From positions 1-64,000 of the IMG/VR virus record IMGVR_UViG_3300009184_000029: 64,000 nucleotides of DNA. One strand, given 5' to 3'. The notes below the pieces were generated by a model. That model searched no databases. It was given only the letters and a program-made list of their open reading frames with translations, and was not told where the DNA came from. Origin of the DNA: a virus. Positions 31,958 to 40,359 of this stretch are shown here, piece by piece. The number at the start of each line of letters is the position of its first letter. Position 1 is the stretch's first letter. The position numbers were made by a program, and so were the translations under genes.

Positions 31958-31980
31958 AACATATTAAATTATACAACCCC

Positions 31981-32030
31981 TCCAATAACAGTATTATTGG
32001 ACTGACCCCTTGGATTTCCCAAGGGGTTTC
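31981..32030 (+). terminator. Double hairpin terminator
   Basis: TCCAATAA/TTATTGGA hairpin followed by ACCCCTTGG/CCAAGGGGT with T-rich tail. Confidence 0.7.
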
Positions 32031-32053
32031 TTGTTTTTATGGACAACTTTATA

Positions 32054-32061
32054 TATCTTTG
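32054..32061 (+). promoter_or_regulatory. Bacteroidota-type -7 box (TATCTTTG)
   Basis: 26 bp before ATG 32088, the gene for a small lipoprotein. Confidence 0.5.
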
Positions 32062-32087
32062 TAAGGTTATATAAAAAAACACACATT

Positions 32088-32291
32088 ATGAAAAAAGTAT
32101 TATTTTATTTCTTCATTTTTATTCTCTTCATTTTATCAGGTGTTTACTTGTCATCATGTAATACACAGAAGGGGTATAATTATTCTCAACACCAAAAGAA
32201 GTCTCAACAGATGCATAGACAGACACAGAGGGTTAACAAACATAGTCACGACCAACTTAATCATAAGTGTTCACCAAAGAAACGTAGATAA
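32088..32291 (+). CDS. Small lipoprotein (67 aa)
   Basis: ATG 32088 gives a signal sequence (MKKVLFYFFIFILFILSG) and a lipobox-like LSSC at residues about 22-25, then a polar His/Gln/Lys-rich mature part. Expected to be lipidated and held at the cell envelope; may act in superinfection exclusion or lysis control. Transcribed from a host-type promoter. Confidence 0.65.
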   Translation: MKKVLFYFFIFILFILSGVYLSSCNTQKGYNYSQHQKKSQQMHRQTQRVNKHSHDQLNHKCSPKKRR

Positions 32292-32296
32292 GATAG

Positions 32297-32304
32297 TATC
32301 TTTG
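32297..32304 (+). promoter_or_regulatory. Bacteroidota-type -7 box, leaderless gene
   Basis: TATCTTTG 4 bp before ATG 32309. Confidence 0.5.
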
Positions 32305-32308
32305 TTAA

Positions 32309-32641
32309 ATGGTTAATAAGGTTATTGATTTATATGTAAAAAATTTCTTGGTCTATCATTATGATGGATGGTATTGGATTATTAATCCAAATACTAAAGA
32401 ATGGGTTGTTAACGTTGCTGATAGTGGTTATACTTTTTTTAGTAGGGATTTTTGGACAACGTTTTCTAAGTTCTACCCATCAAAGGATTTAACTAAAGAT
32501 ATTCATAATTGGGTTAGTTATAAATTGGGAGTCCCTATTGGAAAACATTGTCATCCTGATTATGTTCCTCATGAATATAATTGGAAGGATGAGTTTGACG
32601 AAAGTGTGATTGATGAAGTGATTAATAATGGGGTTAAATAA
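32309..32641 (+). CDS. WVE-family protein lacking the leader
   Basis: MVNKVIDLYVKNFLVYHYDGWYWIINPNTKEWVVNV, FFSRDFW, IHNWVSYKLGV: the same body plan as the ITESQ WVE-type proteins but with no ITESQ leader. The promoter is host-type rather than late-type. Like 25230, it suggests the body works in the cell when unleadered. Confidence 0.55.
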   Translation: MVNKVIDLYVKNFLVYHYDGWYWIINPNTKEWVVNVADSGYTFFSRDFWTTFSKFYPSKDLTKDIHNWVSYKLGVPIGKHCHPDYVPHEYNWKDEFDESVIDEVINNGVK

Positions 32642-32662
32642 AAATTTTTTTATTTTATAATA

Positions 32663-32673
32663 TATTTATATAT
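32663..32673 (+). promoter_or_regulatory. Late-type promoter motif (TATTTATATAT)
   Basis: 13 bp before ATG 32687. Confidence 0.35.
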
Positions 32674-32686
32674 AAATTAAAATATT

Positions 32687-33112
32687 ATGAAAAAAGTTGT
32701 TAGACTAACAGAATCGGATTTAATTAAATTGGTTAAAAGAGTTATTAGAGAAGAAGAGGGTGCAAATGACCCAGGTGACCCATCCTACAGCCGTTTGGCT
32801 GAAGAACTTTCAAATAAGGTAAGAAATTTATTTTTACCAACCTCTAAATTTTGGGCAGATTATCAAGGAACTATCAATGATGATGAGGAAGGGGCTGTAG
32901 CAGCTTTTGAGTCTTGGTGGAATACAAATGTAGCACCTCATATGAGTAAATTTAGTGGAGATAATGCTAAAAGTTTGGATACGGCATTTAAACAAATTAA
33001 AGAGGCTCTTTTAGGTGATACGTCAAATGATACAGTTAGTTGGGTTATTTATGTCAAAACTATGGATGGTAGGATAGACCAACGTCATTTTGAGGTTGAT
33101 ACCGACTTCTAA
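32687..33112 (+). CDS. RLTES-type leader protein (141 aa)
   Basis: MKKVVRLTESDLIKLVKRVIREEEG: LTE|S and IRE|E sites. Helical body (RLAEELSNKVRNLFL, DDEEGAVAAFESWW) without recognised domain. Own promoter and terminator. Confidence 0.6.
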   Translation: MKKVVRLTESDLIKLVKRVIREEEGANDPGDPSYSRLAEELSNKVRNLFLPTSKFWADYQGTINDDEEGAVAAFESWWNTNVAPHMSKFSGDNAKSLDTAFKQIKEALLGDTSNDTVSWVIYVKTMDGRIDQRHFEVDTDF

Positions 33113-33128
33113 TTAAAGAAATAATATT

Positions 33129-33157
33129 AAACCCCATTCTTATGAATGGGGTTTTTT
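33129..33157 (+). terminator. Rho-independent terminator
   Basis: ACCCCATTC/GAATGGGGT stem with T6 tail. Confidence 0.8.
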
Positions 33158-33167
33158 ATTTGGTAAG

Positions 33168-33179
33168 GTATTTATTATA
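33168..33179 (+). promoter_or_regulatory. Late-type promoter motif (GTATTTATTATA)
   Basis: 2 bp before ATG 33182. Confidence 0.5.
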
Positions 33180-33181
33180 AT

Positions 33182-33580
33182 ATGAAGTATAAAGTAACAA
33201 AAGAACAATATACTAGTTTTGTTAATAGTTTGATTAAGGTTTTTTTCGGTAATGTTAGAACTGCTAAAAGCCGTACATTTGATAGAATGGAATTGCTCAT
33301 TGATGATGAAGAAATTGGGTGGGTTGCTTCTGGTATAAATCCTGATTTATCCGATAATTGTAAATTTGAACTTATTATTTATACTGACACTCTTAACAAA
33401 ATTAAAAATTTTGCTCCTTTATTTAGAAAAAAGTTATTTGCGAAATTGATGATTGCCCATTTCTCAAAATTATTGAATATGAATATCGATTGTTTTTGGA
33501 TTGATGAAGGTCCGGGATACGGTGAAGAGGAAATATTTACTCACAGAATTAAAAATAAGAAAAAGAAAAAAAAGAAATAA
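33182..33580 (+). CDS. Late protein with degenerate leader (132 aa)
   Basis: MKYKVTKEQYTSFVNSLIKVFF resembles MKYxITESQ with TKE in place of TES. The body ends in an all-lysine tail (KNKKKKKKK). Function unknown; a basic tail could bind DNA in the head. Confidence 0.5.
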   Translation: MKYKVTKEQYTSFVNSLIKVFFGNVRTAKSRTFDRMELLIDDEEIGWVASGINPDLSDNCKFELIIYTDTLNKIKNFAPLFRKKLFAKLMIAHFSKLLNMNIDCFWIDEGPGYGEEEIFTHRIKNKKKKKKK

Positions 33581-33604
33581 TTTTATTGATTGGGATTTTT
33601 GTTA

Positions 33605-33612
33605 TATATTTG
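33605..33612 (+). promoter_or_regulatory. Bacteroidota-type -7 box, leaderless gene
   Basis: TATATTTG, 4 bp before ATG 33617. Confidence 0.55.
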
Positions 33613-33616
33613 TCCT

Positions 33617-34114
33617 ATGAATTTATCTGACTACACTTTTGACCAACTCATTGAATTAAAAAATGAAGTTAATTCCCTAATCAATTCTTTTGAGGATGGA
33701 TATTTTTATATCTGTGATGTTCGCTCTTATGGTAGACAATGGAAAGAGAATCATGTAAACCCACATACACTTCAGGAACTATGTTATCAATATTATGGTG
33801 ATGAGGGTATTGTGGATGTATATACAAACAATCCTAATTTGAATATTGATAACTATGGTGGGGTAAATTACTTTAAATCGGAAGAAGATTACAACGCATG
33901 GAAAGAATGGAATTATTTGACAAAAAGAATTCCTATTATGGAACAGGAGCTTGATGAGTGGGATAACCGAGACAATGTTTCATTCAACCGACGACCAATT
34001 TTTACACCTTATTTTACTCGTGAAACAGTTGATGAGTATAAAAAACAACTCGCGGAGTATAATATGAATTTTGACAAACCTGTCCCTCTTGATTATAAGT
34101 ACAATGAGGAGTAA
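33617..34114 (+). CDS. Hypothetical protein (165 aa)
   Basis: ATG 33617 follows a promoter box; the longer frame would read through it. MNLSDYTFDQLIELKNEVNSLINSF is a helical start; the rest is aromatic and acidic. No targeting leader, consistent with its host-type promoter. No family recognised. Confidence 0.55.
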   Translation: MNLSDYTFDQLIELKNEVNSLINSFEDGYFYICDVRSYGRQWKENHVNPHTLQELCYQYYGDEGIVDVYTNNPNLNIDNYGGVNYFKSEEDYNAWKEWNYLTKRIPIMEQELDEWDNRDNVSFNRRPIFTPYFTRETVDEYKKQLAEYNMNFDKPVPLDYKYNEE

Positions 34115-34121
34115 TCTATCT

Positions 34122-34146
34122 TAAACCACTGTTAATAGGTGGTTTT
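34122..34146 (+). terminator. Rho-independent terminator
   Basis: AACCACT/AGGTGGTT stem and T run. Confidence 0.65.
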
Positions 34147-34157
34147 TGTTTTTAGAG

Positions 34158-34168
34158 GTATTTATTTA
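34158..34168 (+). promoter_or_regulatory. Late-type promoter motif (GTATTTATTTA)
   Basis: Directly before ATG 34170. Confidence 0.45.
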
Positions 34169-34169
34169 T

Positions 34170-34457
34170 ATGAAAGTCATAATTACAGAATCTCAGGTTG
34201 AAAAAGTAATCAATGTTTTTTCTAAGTTTTTGAATAAAGATTCACGTAAAGGTGTATGTAATGTCACGATTGATTATGACGATATGATGGATAGGTTTGT
34301 TTTAAATATTTTTTTTGATAGAATGTATTTGGTCAATTTAGATAGTGGTGGTAAACAAACAAATTTTATAGTTAAAGTTGTGAATGAGTATGGTAACTTG
34401 TTTAGAAGTTTATCAAGTAGAAATCCATTAATTTATCAACACTACGATGATTGTTAA
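34170..34457 (+). CDS. ITESQ-leader protein (95 aa)
   Basis: ATG 34170 gives MKVIITESQVEKVINVFSKFL (ITE|S). Body VTIDYDDMMDRFVLNIFFDRMY with no known domain. Promoter abuts the start. Confidence 0.6.
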   Translation: MKVIITESQVEKVINVFSKFLNKDSRKGVCNVTIDYDDMMDRFVLNIFFDRMYLVNLDSGGKQTNFIVKVVNEYGNLFRSLSSRNPLIYQHYDDC

Positions 34458-34462
34458 TTTAT

Positions 34463-35176
34463 ATGGATAAAAGAGCTGAACTATTATTTAAATTATTTGA
34501 AAAATCTTTAAGTGGTGGAATCGATGTTTACGGTATCACAGTATTACCGTCAGGTAAGTATACTGATGAATCTATATTAGATGGTATGTACAAAGTACCA
34601 TTACTTAAAATTAAAAATCCAGATAATTTACCATTTTCATATTATTCATTACATGATTTAATATATACCATGTTTAGTGAGTCTTCTTTAATTAAAGCTG
34701 TCGGTTTACCTAATGGTTATATATTACATAAAGCGATTAATAAATTTATAAAATTTGATAATTTTAATTTTCGTGATTTCCACATCCCCGATGAAATATA
34801 TAAAAAGTTATTAAACTGTTTAAATACTGACTCGGTTGAGATAAAATTTAGGGACGGGTCCAATACCATATTTACAATAAAGTGTAAATATTTTATTGAT
34901 AATGATTTTGATATGTACTGGGATTCTGATGAAGAATTTAAAATTGATATATCAATTAAAGTTGAAAGTCTATGGGTTGAGAAACTTGAAGAAAATGAAT
35001 ATTATTTTGAAACTGATGAGGAAGAGATTATGGCTACAGTTTACGAAATATATGGTGACGAACCTTATCTTTTTGAACAACCTATATGGGGTTGTATTAG
35101 TCAACGTTTAACTGATTATATCACGTTTTTAAATACTGAATGGCAATCTGTTTCAGTTAATATATATGTTAAGTAA
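34463..35176 (+). CDS. Hypothetical late protein (237 aa)
   Basis: MDKRAELLFKLFEKSLSGGIDVYG; soluble alpha/beta, acidic C-terminal third. It lies 5 bp after the ITESQ gene, likely in the same transcript. No typical leader. No family recognised. Confidence 0.5.
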   Translation: MDKRAELLFKLFEKSLSGGIDVYGITVLPSGKYTDESILDGMYKVPLLKIKNPDNLPFSYYSLHDLIYTMFSESSLIKAVGLPNGYILHKAINKFIKFDNFNFRDFHIPDEIYKKLLNCLNTDSVEIKFRDGSNTIFTIKCKYFIDNDFDMYWDSDEEFKIDISIKVESLWVEKLEENEYYFETDEEEIMATVYEIYGDEPYLFEQPIWGCISQRLTDYITFLNTEWQSVSVNIYVK

Positions 35177-35188
35177 GTATTTATATAT
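35177..35188 (+). promoter_or_regulatory. Late-type promoter motif abutting ATG
   Basis: GTATTTATATAT directly joined to ATG 35189; also overlaps the previous stop. Confidence 0.45.
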
Positions 35189-35668
35189 ATGGAAAAATCT
35201 GTATTAGAAAATTTAAACGATAAAATTATTTTTTTCTTTATAAAGAAAATTGAAGAAAAGTGTGATATCTCTTTGGACGATTCTGATTTTATTGAATCAT
35301 GTGATGATGTTAATAATGCAATGCGTTTAACTAAATCTTTAGATTATATTGATTACGATTTTATTGCTGAAATTTATAATTTAAATAAGGAAAAGTTTTC
35401 TGAGAAAAATCTTACACCTCCTTTGAATAGACCAACATGTCACGAATATTCATTTGGAATGTATGAAACAAGAATTGAAACAGTTAATAGTGAATATACT
35501 GGAACTATGAGCTCATATTCAGAAAAAAATCTGAGAGAAATTATAGATATCTCCAACAGTAACGGAGATTTGTATTATTGGGATTATCCCGAAACTCATA
35601 GAGAATACTTAGATGGTGAAACCACTGACAGTGGTTTTATTGCCAAATCAATAACAAAAATTAAATAA
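35189..35668 (+). CDS. Hypothetical late protein (159 aa)
   Basis: Starts MEKSVLENLNDKIIFFFIKKIEEK; VLE|N could be a cleavage site. The body is acidic with a Tyr-rich end. Function unknown. Confidence 0.5.
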   Translation: MEKSVLENLNDKIIFFFIKKIEEKCDISLDDSDFIESCDDVNNAMRLTKSLDYIDYDFIAEIYNLNKEKFSEKNLTPPLNRPTCHEYSFGMYETRIETVNSEYTGTMSSYSEKNLREIIDISNSNGDLYYWDYPETHREYLDGETTDSGFIAKSITKIK

Positions 35669-35675
35669 TATAGAT

Positions 35676-36821
35676 ATGAGTGATTTAAAATTTATTATTA
35701 CTAAAGTTCTTAAAGAGGCTGTTGGAGTTCCTGATAATATTGATTTTGTTTCTGAACAAGTATTTAATAAATTTATTAAATCTATTGATAAAAATTCCGA
35801 TTTTTCAGACTTAGATGAGTCAATACATATAATTAAAGTAAATAAAGATATTGGTGATTTAAAAATCAAAAATGTAATTATAACTTTAAAATTAATGGAG
35901 GGTAAAAAAATTGAACCCGTAGCATATCAAAACGCGAGTCAGGCGAGACTAACTTTTGATTTAAGAGTTGAATATAGAAAATTTTCAGGAAATGTTGATA
36001 TTGAAATAATAATGGTATCACCTAAAAAAGTAACTGGGAAGGACATCATTAGTTTTTTTAAAAATGACAAGGCGGAAACTGTTGCAACACTGTCCCATGA
36101 ATTAAAACATACTTATGATAAACATAAGAAAAGTACTGAGGGAATGAAACAAAGAATAGACTATGACATATATTCTGAGAGAAACTTCCCAATATCTACT
36201 ATAAATAAATTTTTGATTTCGTTGTACTACACTACCGTTATTGAGAATTTAGTTAGAGCCCCTGAAGTTTACACAAATTTAAAATTGAAAGGTACTGAAC
36301 AAACTAATTTTTATGAAAATTTCATGGATAATCAAACGATAAAAAGATTGTTATTCATTAGAGATTATAGTTATGAAAATTTTATTCAAGATTTACGTGA
36401 AAATATTGAAGAGTGTAAACTTTTTCTAAAAATTATTAATAAGTTTGACAGTTCAAAAAGTGATGATGAAATCATACAGGATTGTTTAAAATATATTCAC
36501 TTAAACATTACTAATTGGAGAGTGGATAAAATTAATTTTTATTTTTCTCAGTACATTTTTTTAAATCCATTTAAACAAATGGATTTCTCTCAGAAATTTG
36601 AAAATGAAATTAAAAAATATCAAAATAATCCATCTGATTTTTTTAAAGATGAAATTGTTAGAATGAAAAATGTTGCGGGGAAAATGATTAAAAAAATATC
36701 AAAAGTTTATTCTTTGTTCAAAACAAACACCAACGAGTCAATACAAAACTTTGATTTGTACCATAAATACAAAAAAAATGAACAATCATATAGTAATAAA
36801 CTGAATAAAATAAAAAAATAA
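35676..36821 (+). CDS. Zincin-like metalloprotease with leader
   Basis: Leader MSDLKFIITKVLKEAVG (LKE|A, the best match to the T4-type L-x-E-A site). HELKHTYDKHK (about residues 146-156) is a HExxH zinc motif; RAPEVYTN further on may give the third ligand. 381 residues with a Lys/Asn-rich C-terminal half. Would be a packaged or late protease; target unknown. Confidence 0.6.
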   Translation: MSDLKFIITKVLKEAVGVPDNIDFVSEQVFNKFIKSIDKNSDFSDLDESIHIIKVNKDIGDLKIKNVIITLKLMEGKKIEPVAYQNASQARLTFDLRVEYRKFSGNVDIEIIMVSPKKVTGKDIISFFKNDKAETVATLSHELKHTYDKHKKSTEGMKQRIDYDIYSERNFPISTINKFLISLYYTTVIENLVRAPEVYTNLKLKGTEQTNFYENFMDNQTIKRLLFIRDYSYENFIQDLRENIEECKLFLKIINKFDSSKSDDEIIQDCLKYIHLNITNWRVDKINFYFSQYIFLNPFKQMDFSQKFENEIKKYQNNPSDFFKDEIVRMKNVAGKMIKKISKVYSLFKTNTNESIQNFDLYHKYKKNEQSYSNKLNKIKK

Positions 36822-36823
36822 TA

Positions 36824-36834
36824 TATTTATTATT
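36824..36834 (+). promoter_or_regulatory. Late-type promoter motif abutting ATG
   Basis: TATTTATTATT directly joined to ATG 36835. Confidence 0.5.
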
Positions 36835-37161
36835 ATGAGAAAAAGTTACAGTAAAATAAGACACATTCAAGAATCTAATACATTATTAGAAAATAGAAGA
36901 AGAACAATAATGGAACAAGTTCCTCCGGCTCCAGCACCTGCTGCAACACCCCCGACACCTGCTCCCGCACCTGTACCTGCGACACCACCTGCGACAGCAC
37001 CTGTACCAGGACCTAATCCACCCGCACCCGTATCTCAAGAGGTTGCCGATTGTACTCCAGGTGTTACAGGTTCTTTAGATGCTAACGGTATGTTAACAAA
37101 ACCTGATGGAACTAAATGTAAAGTTGTTTGTTTATCAGGAACACCTCCAACTGCAGGATAA
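36835..37161 (+). CDS. Pro/Ala-rich leader protein (108 aa)
   Basis: MRKSYSKIRHIQESNTLLENRRRTIMEQV contains IQE|S, LLE|N and IME|Q sites, then a long Pro-Ala-Thr linker (about residues 30-72) and a small Cys-containing end (DCTPG, CKVVC). Looks like a virion protein with an extended linker. Confidence 0.6.
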   Translation: MRKSYSKIRHIQESNTLLENRRRTIMEQVPPAPAPAATPPTPAPAPVPATPPATAPVPGPNPPAPVSQEVADCTPGVTGSLDANGMLTKPDGTKCKVVCLSGTPPTAG

Positions 37162-37183
37162 TTTTAAAAATATAGTATTTCTG

Positions 37184-37207
37184 AAAAACCCCTTTTGGGG
37201 TTTTTTT
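37184..37207 (+). terminator. Rho-independent terminator
   Basis: AACCCC-TTTT-GGGGTT hairpin with T7 tail. Confidence 0.8.
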
Positions 37208-37218
37208 ATTATATAAGA

Positions 37219-37229
37219 TATTTATATTA
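37219..37229 (+). promoter_or_regulatory. Late-type promoter motif (TATTTATATTA)
   Basis: 12 bp before ATG 37242. Confidence 0.4.
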
Positions 37230-37241
37230 TATCAAAAAAAC

Positions 37242-37616
37242 ATGAAAAAAATTGTAAGACTTTCTGAGAACGATTTATTTAGAATAGTAAAAAAAGTTCT
37301 ATTAGAAGAAGAATTCGGTTATGTAACATCTGACCTAAAAGATTGTAAAATAGAGACTAATTCATTTAAATCAAAAAAAGAAGAAGACGTTATTAAAATT
37401 TTAAAAGGAGGGTCAACTAAGTTTAAGGTAACCGGAATTAACGGGGATGTTTATTTTAATGGTAAACAACATAAGTTAGGTGGAGCAATTTTAACTCCTA
37501 ATACTACAATAAAAATGGGACCAAACTCAAGTGTAAGAATGAGTGGTATGGGTATGCCAGAATGTTCTTTGAGATATACCCCTAACGGAATAGAATTTTC
37601 ACCACAATACGCATAA
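37242..37616 (+). CDS. RLTES-type leader protein (124 aa)
   Basis: MKKIVRLSENDLFRIVKKVLLEEEFG: LSE|N and LLE|E. The body is beta-rich with Gly and Asn turns (KLGGAILTPNTTIKMGPNSSVRMSGMGMPECSLRY), as in small virion or fibre domains. One base from the lysin gene. Confidence 0.6.
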   Translation: MKKIVRLSENDLFRIVKKVLLEEEFGYVTSDLKDCKIETNSFKSKKEEDVIKILKGGSTKFKVTGINGDVYFNGKQHKLGGAILTPNTTIKMGPNSSVRMSGMGMPECSLRYTPNGIEFSPQYA

Positions 37617-37617
37617 T

Positions 37618-38811
37618 ATGAAATTAATAATTACAGAAACTCAATTAAAATACTTAATAACTGAGGGTAAAGAGGTTATTGGGGGAACTTTTAGTACAGA
37701 CTTGGAGAACTCTCCAAAACATCATAGTAAAAGGGCTTTTGGTAATTGGCAATCTGATAATGCTTGGGATATTTTTTCACCTCCTGGTACTGTAGTTAAT
37801 TCCTACACTGAAGGAACTGTAAAACGTGTTAGAGTAACTAATAAAACGACAGGAAAAGTTTTTGGTACACAAATCACAGTTGAGGGTGAAAATGGTTATC
37901 CTGATATATTTTACACACATTTAAAAAATGTAAAATTAGAAAAAGGGGATAAGGTTAAAGTTGGTGATTATATTGGTGAAATATCTGAATGGGATACTGC
38001 ACCTAAGATAACTCACGTTCATATAGGACTTCCGGTTGGTCAACATTTAAGGGATTTATTAAATAAAAAAGATTCTAGTAAAATATTTTCAGGTGATAAA
38101 ACAGTTTCAAACACTGATGATGAAAAACCTGAAAATAAAGAATTTGAAAAATCATCTGAAGTAAAAAAAGATGAAAGAATTGAAAACGGTAAAGTTAAAA
38201 TCACTGGCAATTTTGATAGTGAACAACTTACTAACATTAATTTTTTAATTGATGAAATGAACAAAGAAGGTATAACTGACCCTTATGCTCAAGTTGGAAT
38301 ATTATCGGTTATTAAAAAAGAGTCAGGATTTAAACCAAAAAGTGAAGTGTCTTACCATAAAACAAGTAACGAAAGAATAAGAAAGTTATTTGGTAAAAGA
38401 GTTGCAAACTATAGTGATTCTGAATTAGACGAATTAAAGAAAGATGTTAAGAAATTCTTTAATGTGATTTACGCAAAGACAGTTGGTAATCAAGGTGGTA
38501 GTGATGGGTATAACTACAGAGGTAGAGGATTTAATCAGTTGACCGGAATTAAAAATTATGAAAAATACAGTAATATGATTGGTATGGGTAGTCAATTAGT
38601 CCAAGACCCTGATTTGGTTAATGACCCTAAAATTGCTGCGAAAATTGCTCTTAAATTTTTTACAAAAGGTAAACCAGCATCCGAATTTCCTAAATTTACT
38701 TCAAAAGAAGAAGCTGCGATTAAGTTTGCAGATATTAATGCAGGTGGTGGACGTAGTTCTCATAGAAATAGTGCATTAAAGGCTTCTGAAAATTTTGAAG
38801 TTGTTGCTTAA
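37618..38811 (+). CDS. Bifunctional lysin: M23 peptidase + GH19 glycosidase
   Basis: Leader MKLIITETQLKYLITEGKEV with two ITE sites (ITE|T, ITE|G). Residues about 45-145 form a LytM/M23 domain with the zinc HVH at 133-135. Residues about 200-397 form a GH19 lysozyme/chitinase domain with catalytic-type glutamate E235 (IKKESGF) and GYNYRGRGFNQLTG at 297-310. Together they cut both peptide and glycan of peptidoglycan. The leader suggests a virion-carried lysin used at DNA entry rather than a free endolysin. Confidence 0.85.
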   Translation: MKLIITETQLKYLITEGKEVIGGTFSTDLENSPKHHSKRAFGNWQSDNAWDIFSPPGTVVNSYTEGTVKRVRVTNKTTGKVFGTQITVEGENGYPDIFYTHLKNVKLEKGDKVKVGDYIGEISEWDTAPKITHVHIGLPVGQHLRDLLNKKDSSKIFSGDKTVSNTDDEKPENKEFEKSSEVKKDERIENGKVKITGNFDSEQLTNINFLIDEMNKEGITDPYAQVGILSVIKKESGFKPKSEVSYHKTSNERIRKLFGKRVANYSDSELDELKKDVKKFFNVIYAKTVGNQGGSDGYNYRGRGFNQLTGIKNYEKYSNMIGMGSQLVQDPDLVNDPKIAAKIALKFFTKGKPASEFPKFTSKEEAAIKFADINAGGGRSSHRNSALKASENFEVVA

Positions 38812-38835
38812 AAATAAATCCTGAATAATTTAATA

Positions 38836-39441
38836 TTACTTAGAAAGGTGATTCATTAAAACCCCACCCAAAGCGGTAGCGTGTACCTGTAAGTGATTAA
38901 TAGATTCAATTTCCAATTTTGTTTTTCTTTTGGTATAATCAATCCCTAAAGTTCCTATGAACTTACCATCAATTGTTTTAATTGCGAATAAATAACCTGA
39001 TTTACAACCATTTTCTTCTGCGATATATTTTAAACCAAAAGTTGAGATTGATTCGTCTTTAAAATCAGGTATTTCTATAACATCATTCATTAATAATTCA
39101 TTTATTGATTTACTAAATAAATTAACTGGAATATTGTGAAAGTTTGATTGGATTGAATTCACACCAACATGAACAGTTTCGTAAATTACACTGAATTTCG
39201 CCATAGATTTACCTGTAGGATAAAAATTACCTCCGTTATGGAATTGAGTTATCCATACTCTATCGGCTTTAAATTCTTCTTTAATATGTTCTATTCTTGA
39301 TGTTACTAATTCTGAAACTTTAAGAGTCTCATGTACTAAATCAGGCTTAACTTTTCTCTTATTTAAATAATCTTTTGCTATAATTATTAATAGAGGACCT
39401 AATACTCCTGTTATAAAAGCTACAACTATTTCTATCGACAT
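38836..39441 (-). CDS. Membrane-anchored GAF-like protein
   Basis: N-terminal hydrophobic span (residues 2-22, VVAFITGVLGPLLIIIA), then a soluble domain with ADRVWITQFHNGGNFYPTGKS and GKFIGTLGIDYTKRK, a GAF-like layout. 201 residues. Faces left, divergent from the NUDIX gene. Might sense a ligand; holin function cannot be excluded because it lies next to the lysin. Confidence 0.55.
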   Translation of the reverse strand: MSIEIVVAFITGVLGPLLIIIAKDYLNKRKVKPDLVHETLKVSELVTSRIEHIKEEFKADRVWITQFHNGGNFYPTGKSMAKFSVIYETVHVGVNSIQSNFHNIPVNLFSKSINELLMNDVIEIPDFKDESISTFGLKYIAEENGCKSGYLFAIKTIDGKFIGTLGIDYTKRKTKLEIESINHLQVHATALGGVLMNHLSK

Positions 39442-39501
39442 AAACTAAATAATATATTTATAAATAATAAATATATTTTTTTTCAAAAAAAACAATAATA
39501 A

Positions 39502-39882
39502 ATGTCAGAATCTGCAGGAATAATAGTTAAAGTTAATGATGAAATTTTACTTTGTAAAAGAAGCGAAAGTGTAAATCATGGTGGATATTGGTCTCCACCT
39601 ATGGGTGGGGTTGAAAAAGGGGAATCCCCTGCCGAGGCGGCTGTCAGAGAATTTAAAGAAGAAACTAATATTAGTATAAAGGGTACTCTTAAAAAAATAA
39701 TAAAATTAGATAACAAAATCACAATTTTTTTAAGTGTGAAAAATACTAAAATAAAACCTGATTTAGATAAGGCTAAAGATGGGTTTGAACACAGTGAATG
39801 TGGTTATTTTAAAGATAAAGATTTAGACGATTTAAAAATAAGTCAAAAATTTTTAAAGGTATATAGAGAAATTTTAAATTAA
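39502..39882 (+). CDS. NUDIX hydrolase
   Basis: Complete Nudix box (residues 35-57): GGVEKGESPAEAAVREFKEE, matching G-x5-E-x7-RE-x2-EE. 126 residues, the size of a minimal Nudix domain. Hydrolyses a nucleoside diphosphate linked to some moiety; could clean oxidised dNTPs or remove RNA 5' ends. No leader, so probably acts in the infected cell. Confidence 0.88.
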   Translation: MSESAGIIVKVNDEILLCKRSESVNHGGYWSPPMGGVEKGESPAEAAVREFKEETNISIKGTLKKIIKLDNKITIFLSVKNTKIKPDLDKAKDGFEHSECGYFKDKDLDDLKISQKFLKVYREILN

Positions 39883-39886
39883 CAAT

Positions 39887-39898
39887 GTATTTATAATA
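39887..39898 (+). promoter_or_regulatory. Late-type promoter motif (GTATTTATAATA)
   Basis: Exact consensus match, 12 bp before ATG 39911. Confidence 0.45.
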
Positions 39899-39910
39899 AA
39901 ACGTATAACT

Positions 39911-40270
39911 ATGTCAAAAATTAACGAGTATCAATTAAATAAATTGGCCATTAGAATAAGTGAGTCAATGAAGAAAGAAAATAAAAAAGAGGTTAAAGAG
40001 TATGTAAATCCAAGTCCTATGGGTACTCCTGACGCTATTTTAACAATCATATTAACTGCAATTGGCATGTTGTCAGTTGCTGGTTCTCATATCATTGTAC
40101 CTTTTGTTAAAGGTATGATATCTAAACTAAAAGAGATGGGAGCGGATGAGGAAGCTGAAGAAGCTGAAACAAAACTGAAGATGAAGATGAAAAAAGGTAA
40201 AGGAATGGATGATGAAGAACGTTCAAAAATTAAAGAAAATTACCTAAGAAGAAAAAGAAGATTAAGATAA
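39911..40270 (+). CDS. Leader-bearing membrane protein (119 aa)
   Basis: MSKINEYQLNKLAIRISESMKK (ISE|S) leader, a hydrophobic span (about 43-66, DAILTIILTAIGMLSVAGSHIIVPFV) and a Lys/Glu-rich tail ending RRKRRLR. Could be a membrane-active virion protein used in DNA entry. Confidence 0.55.
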   Translation: MSKINEYQLNKLAIRISESMKKENKKEVKEYVNPSPMGTPDAILTIILTAIGMLSVAGSHIIVPFVKGMISKLKEMGADEEAEEAETKLKMKMKKGKGMDDEERSKIKENYLRRKRRLR

Positions 40271-40286
40271 TCATTTAATAAATGAA

Positions 40287-40317
40287 AAAACCTCACAAAT
40301 TTGTGAGGTTTTTTTTT
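40287..40317 (+). terminator. Rho-independent terminator
   Basis: AACCTCACAAA/TTTGTGAGGTT stem with T8 tail. Confidence 0.8.
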
Positions 40318-40343
40318 GACTATCAAAATTTTTATTATATTTG
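40315..40343 (+). promoter_or_regulatory. Bacteroidota-type promoter
   Basis: TTTG (40315-40318) and TATATTTG (40336-40343), 17 bp apart; ATG 40360 follows 16 bp later. Confidence 0.6.
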
Positions 40344-40359
40344 TGTAAATACTAATAAA

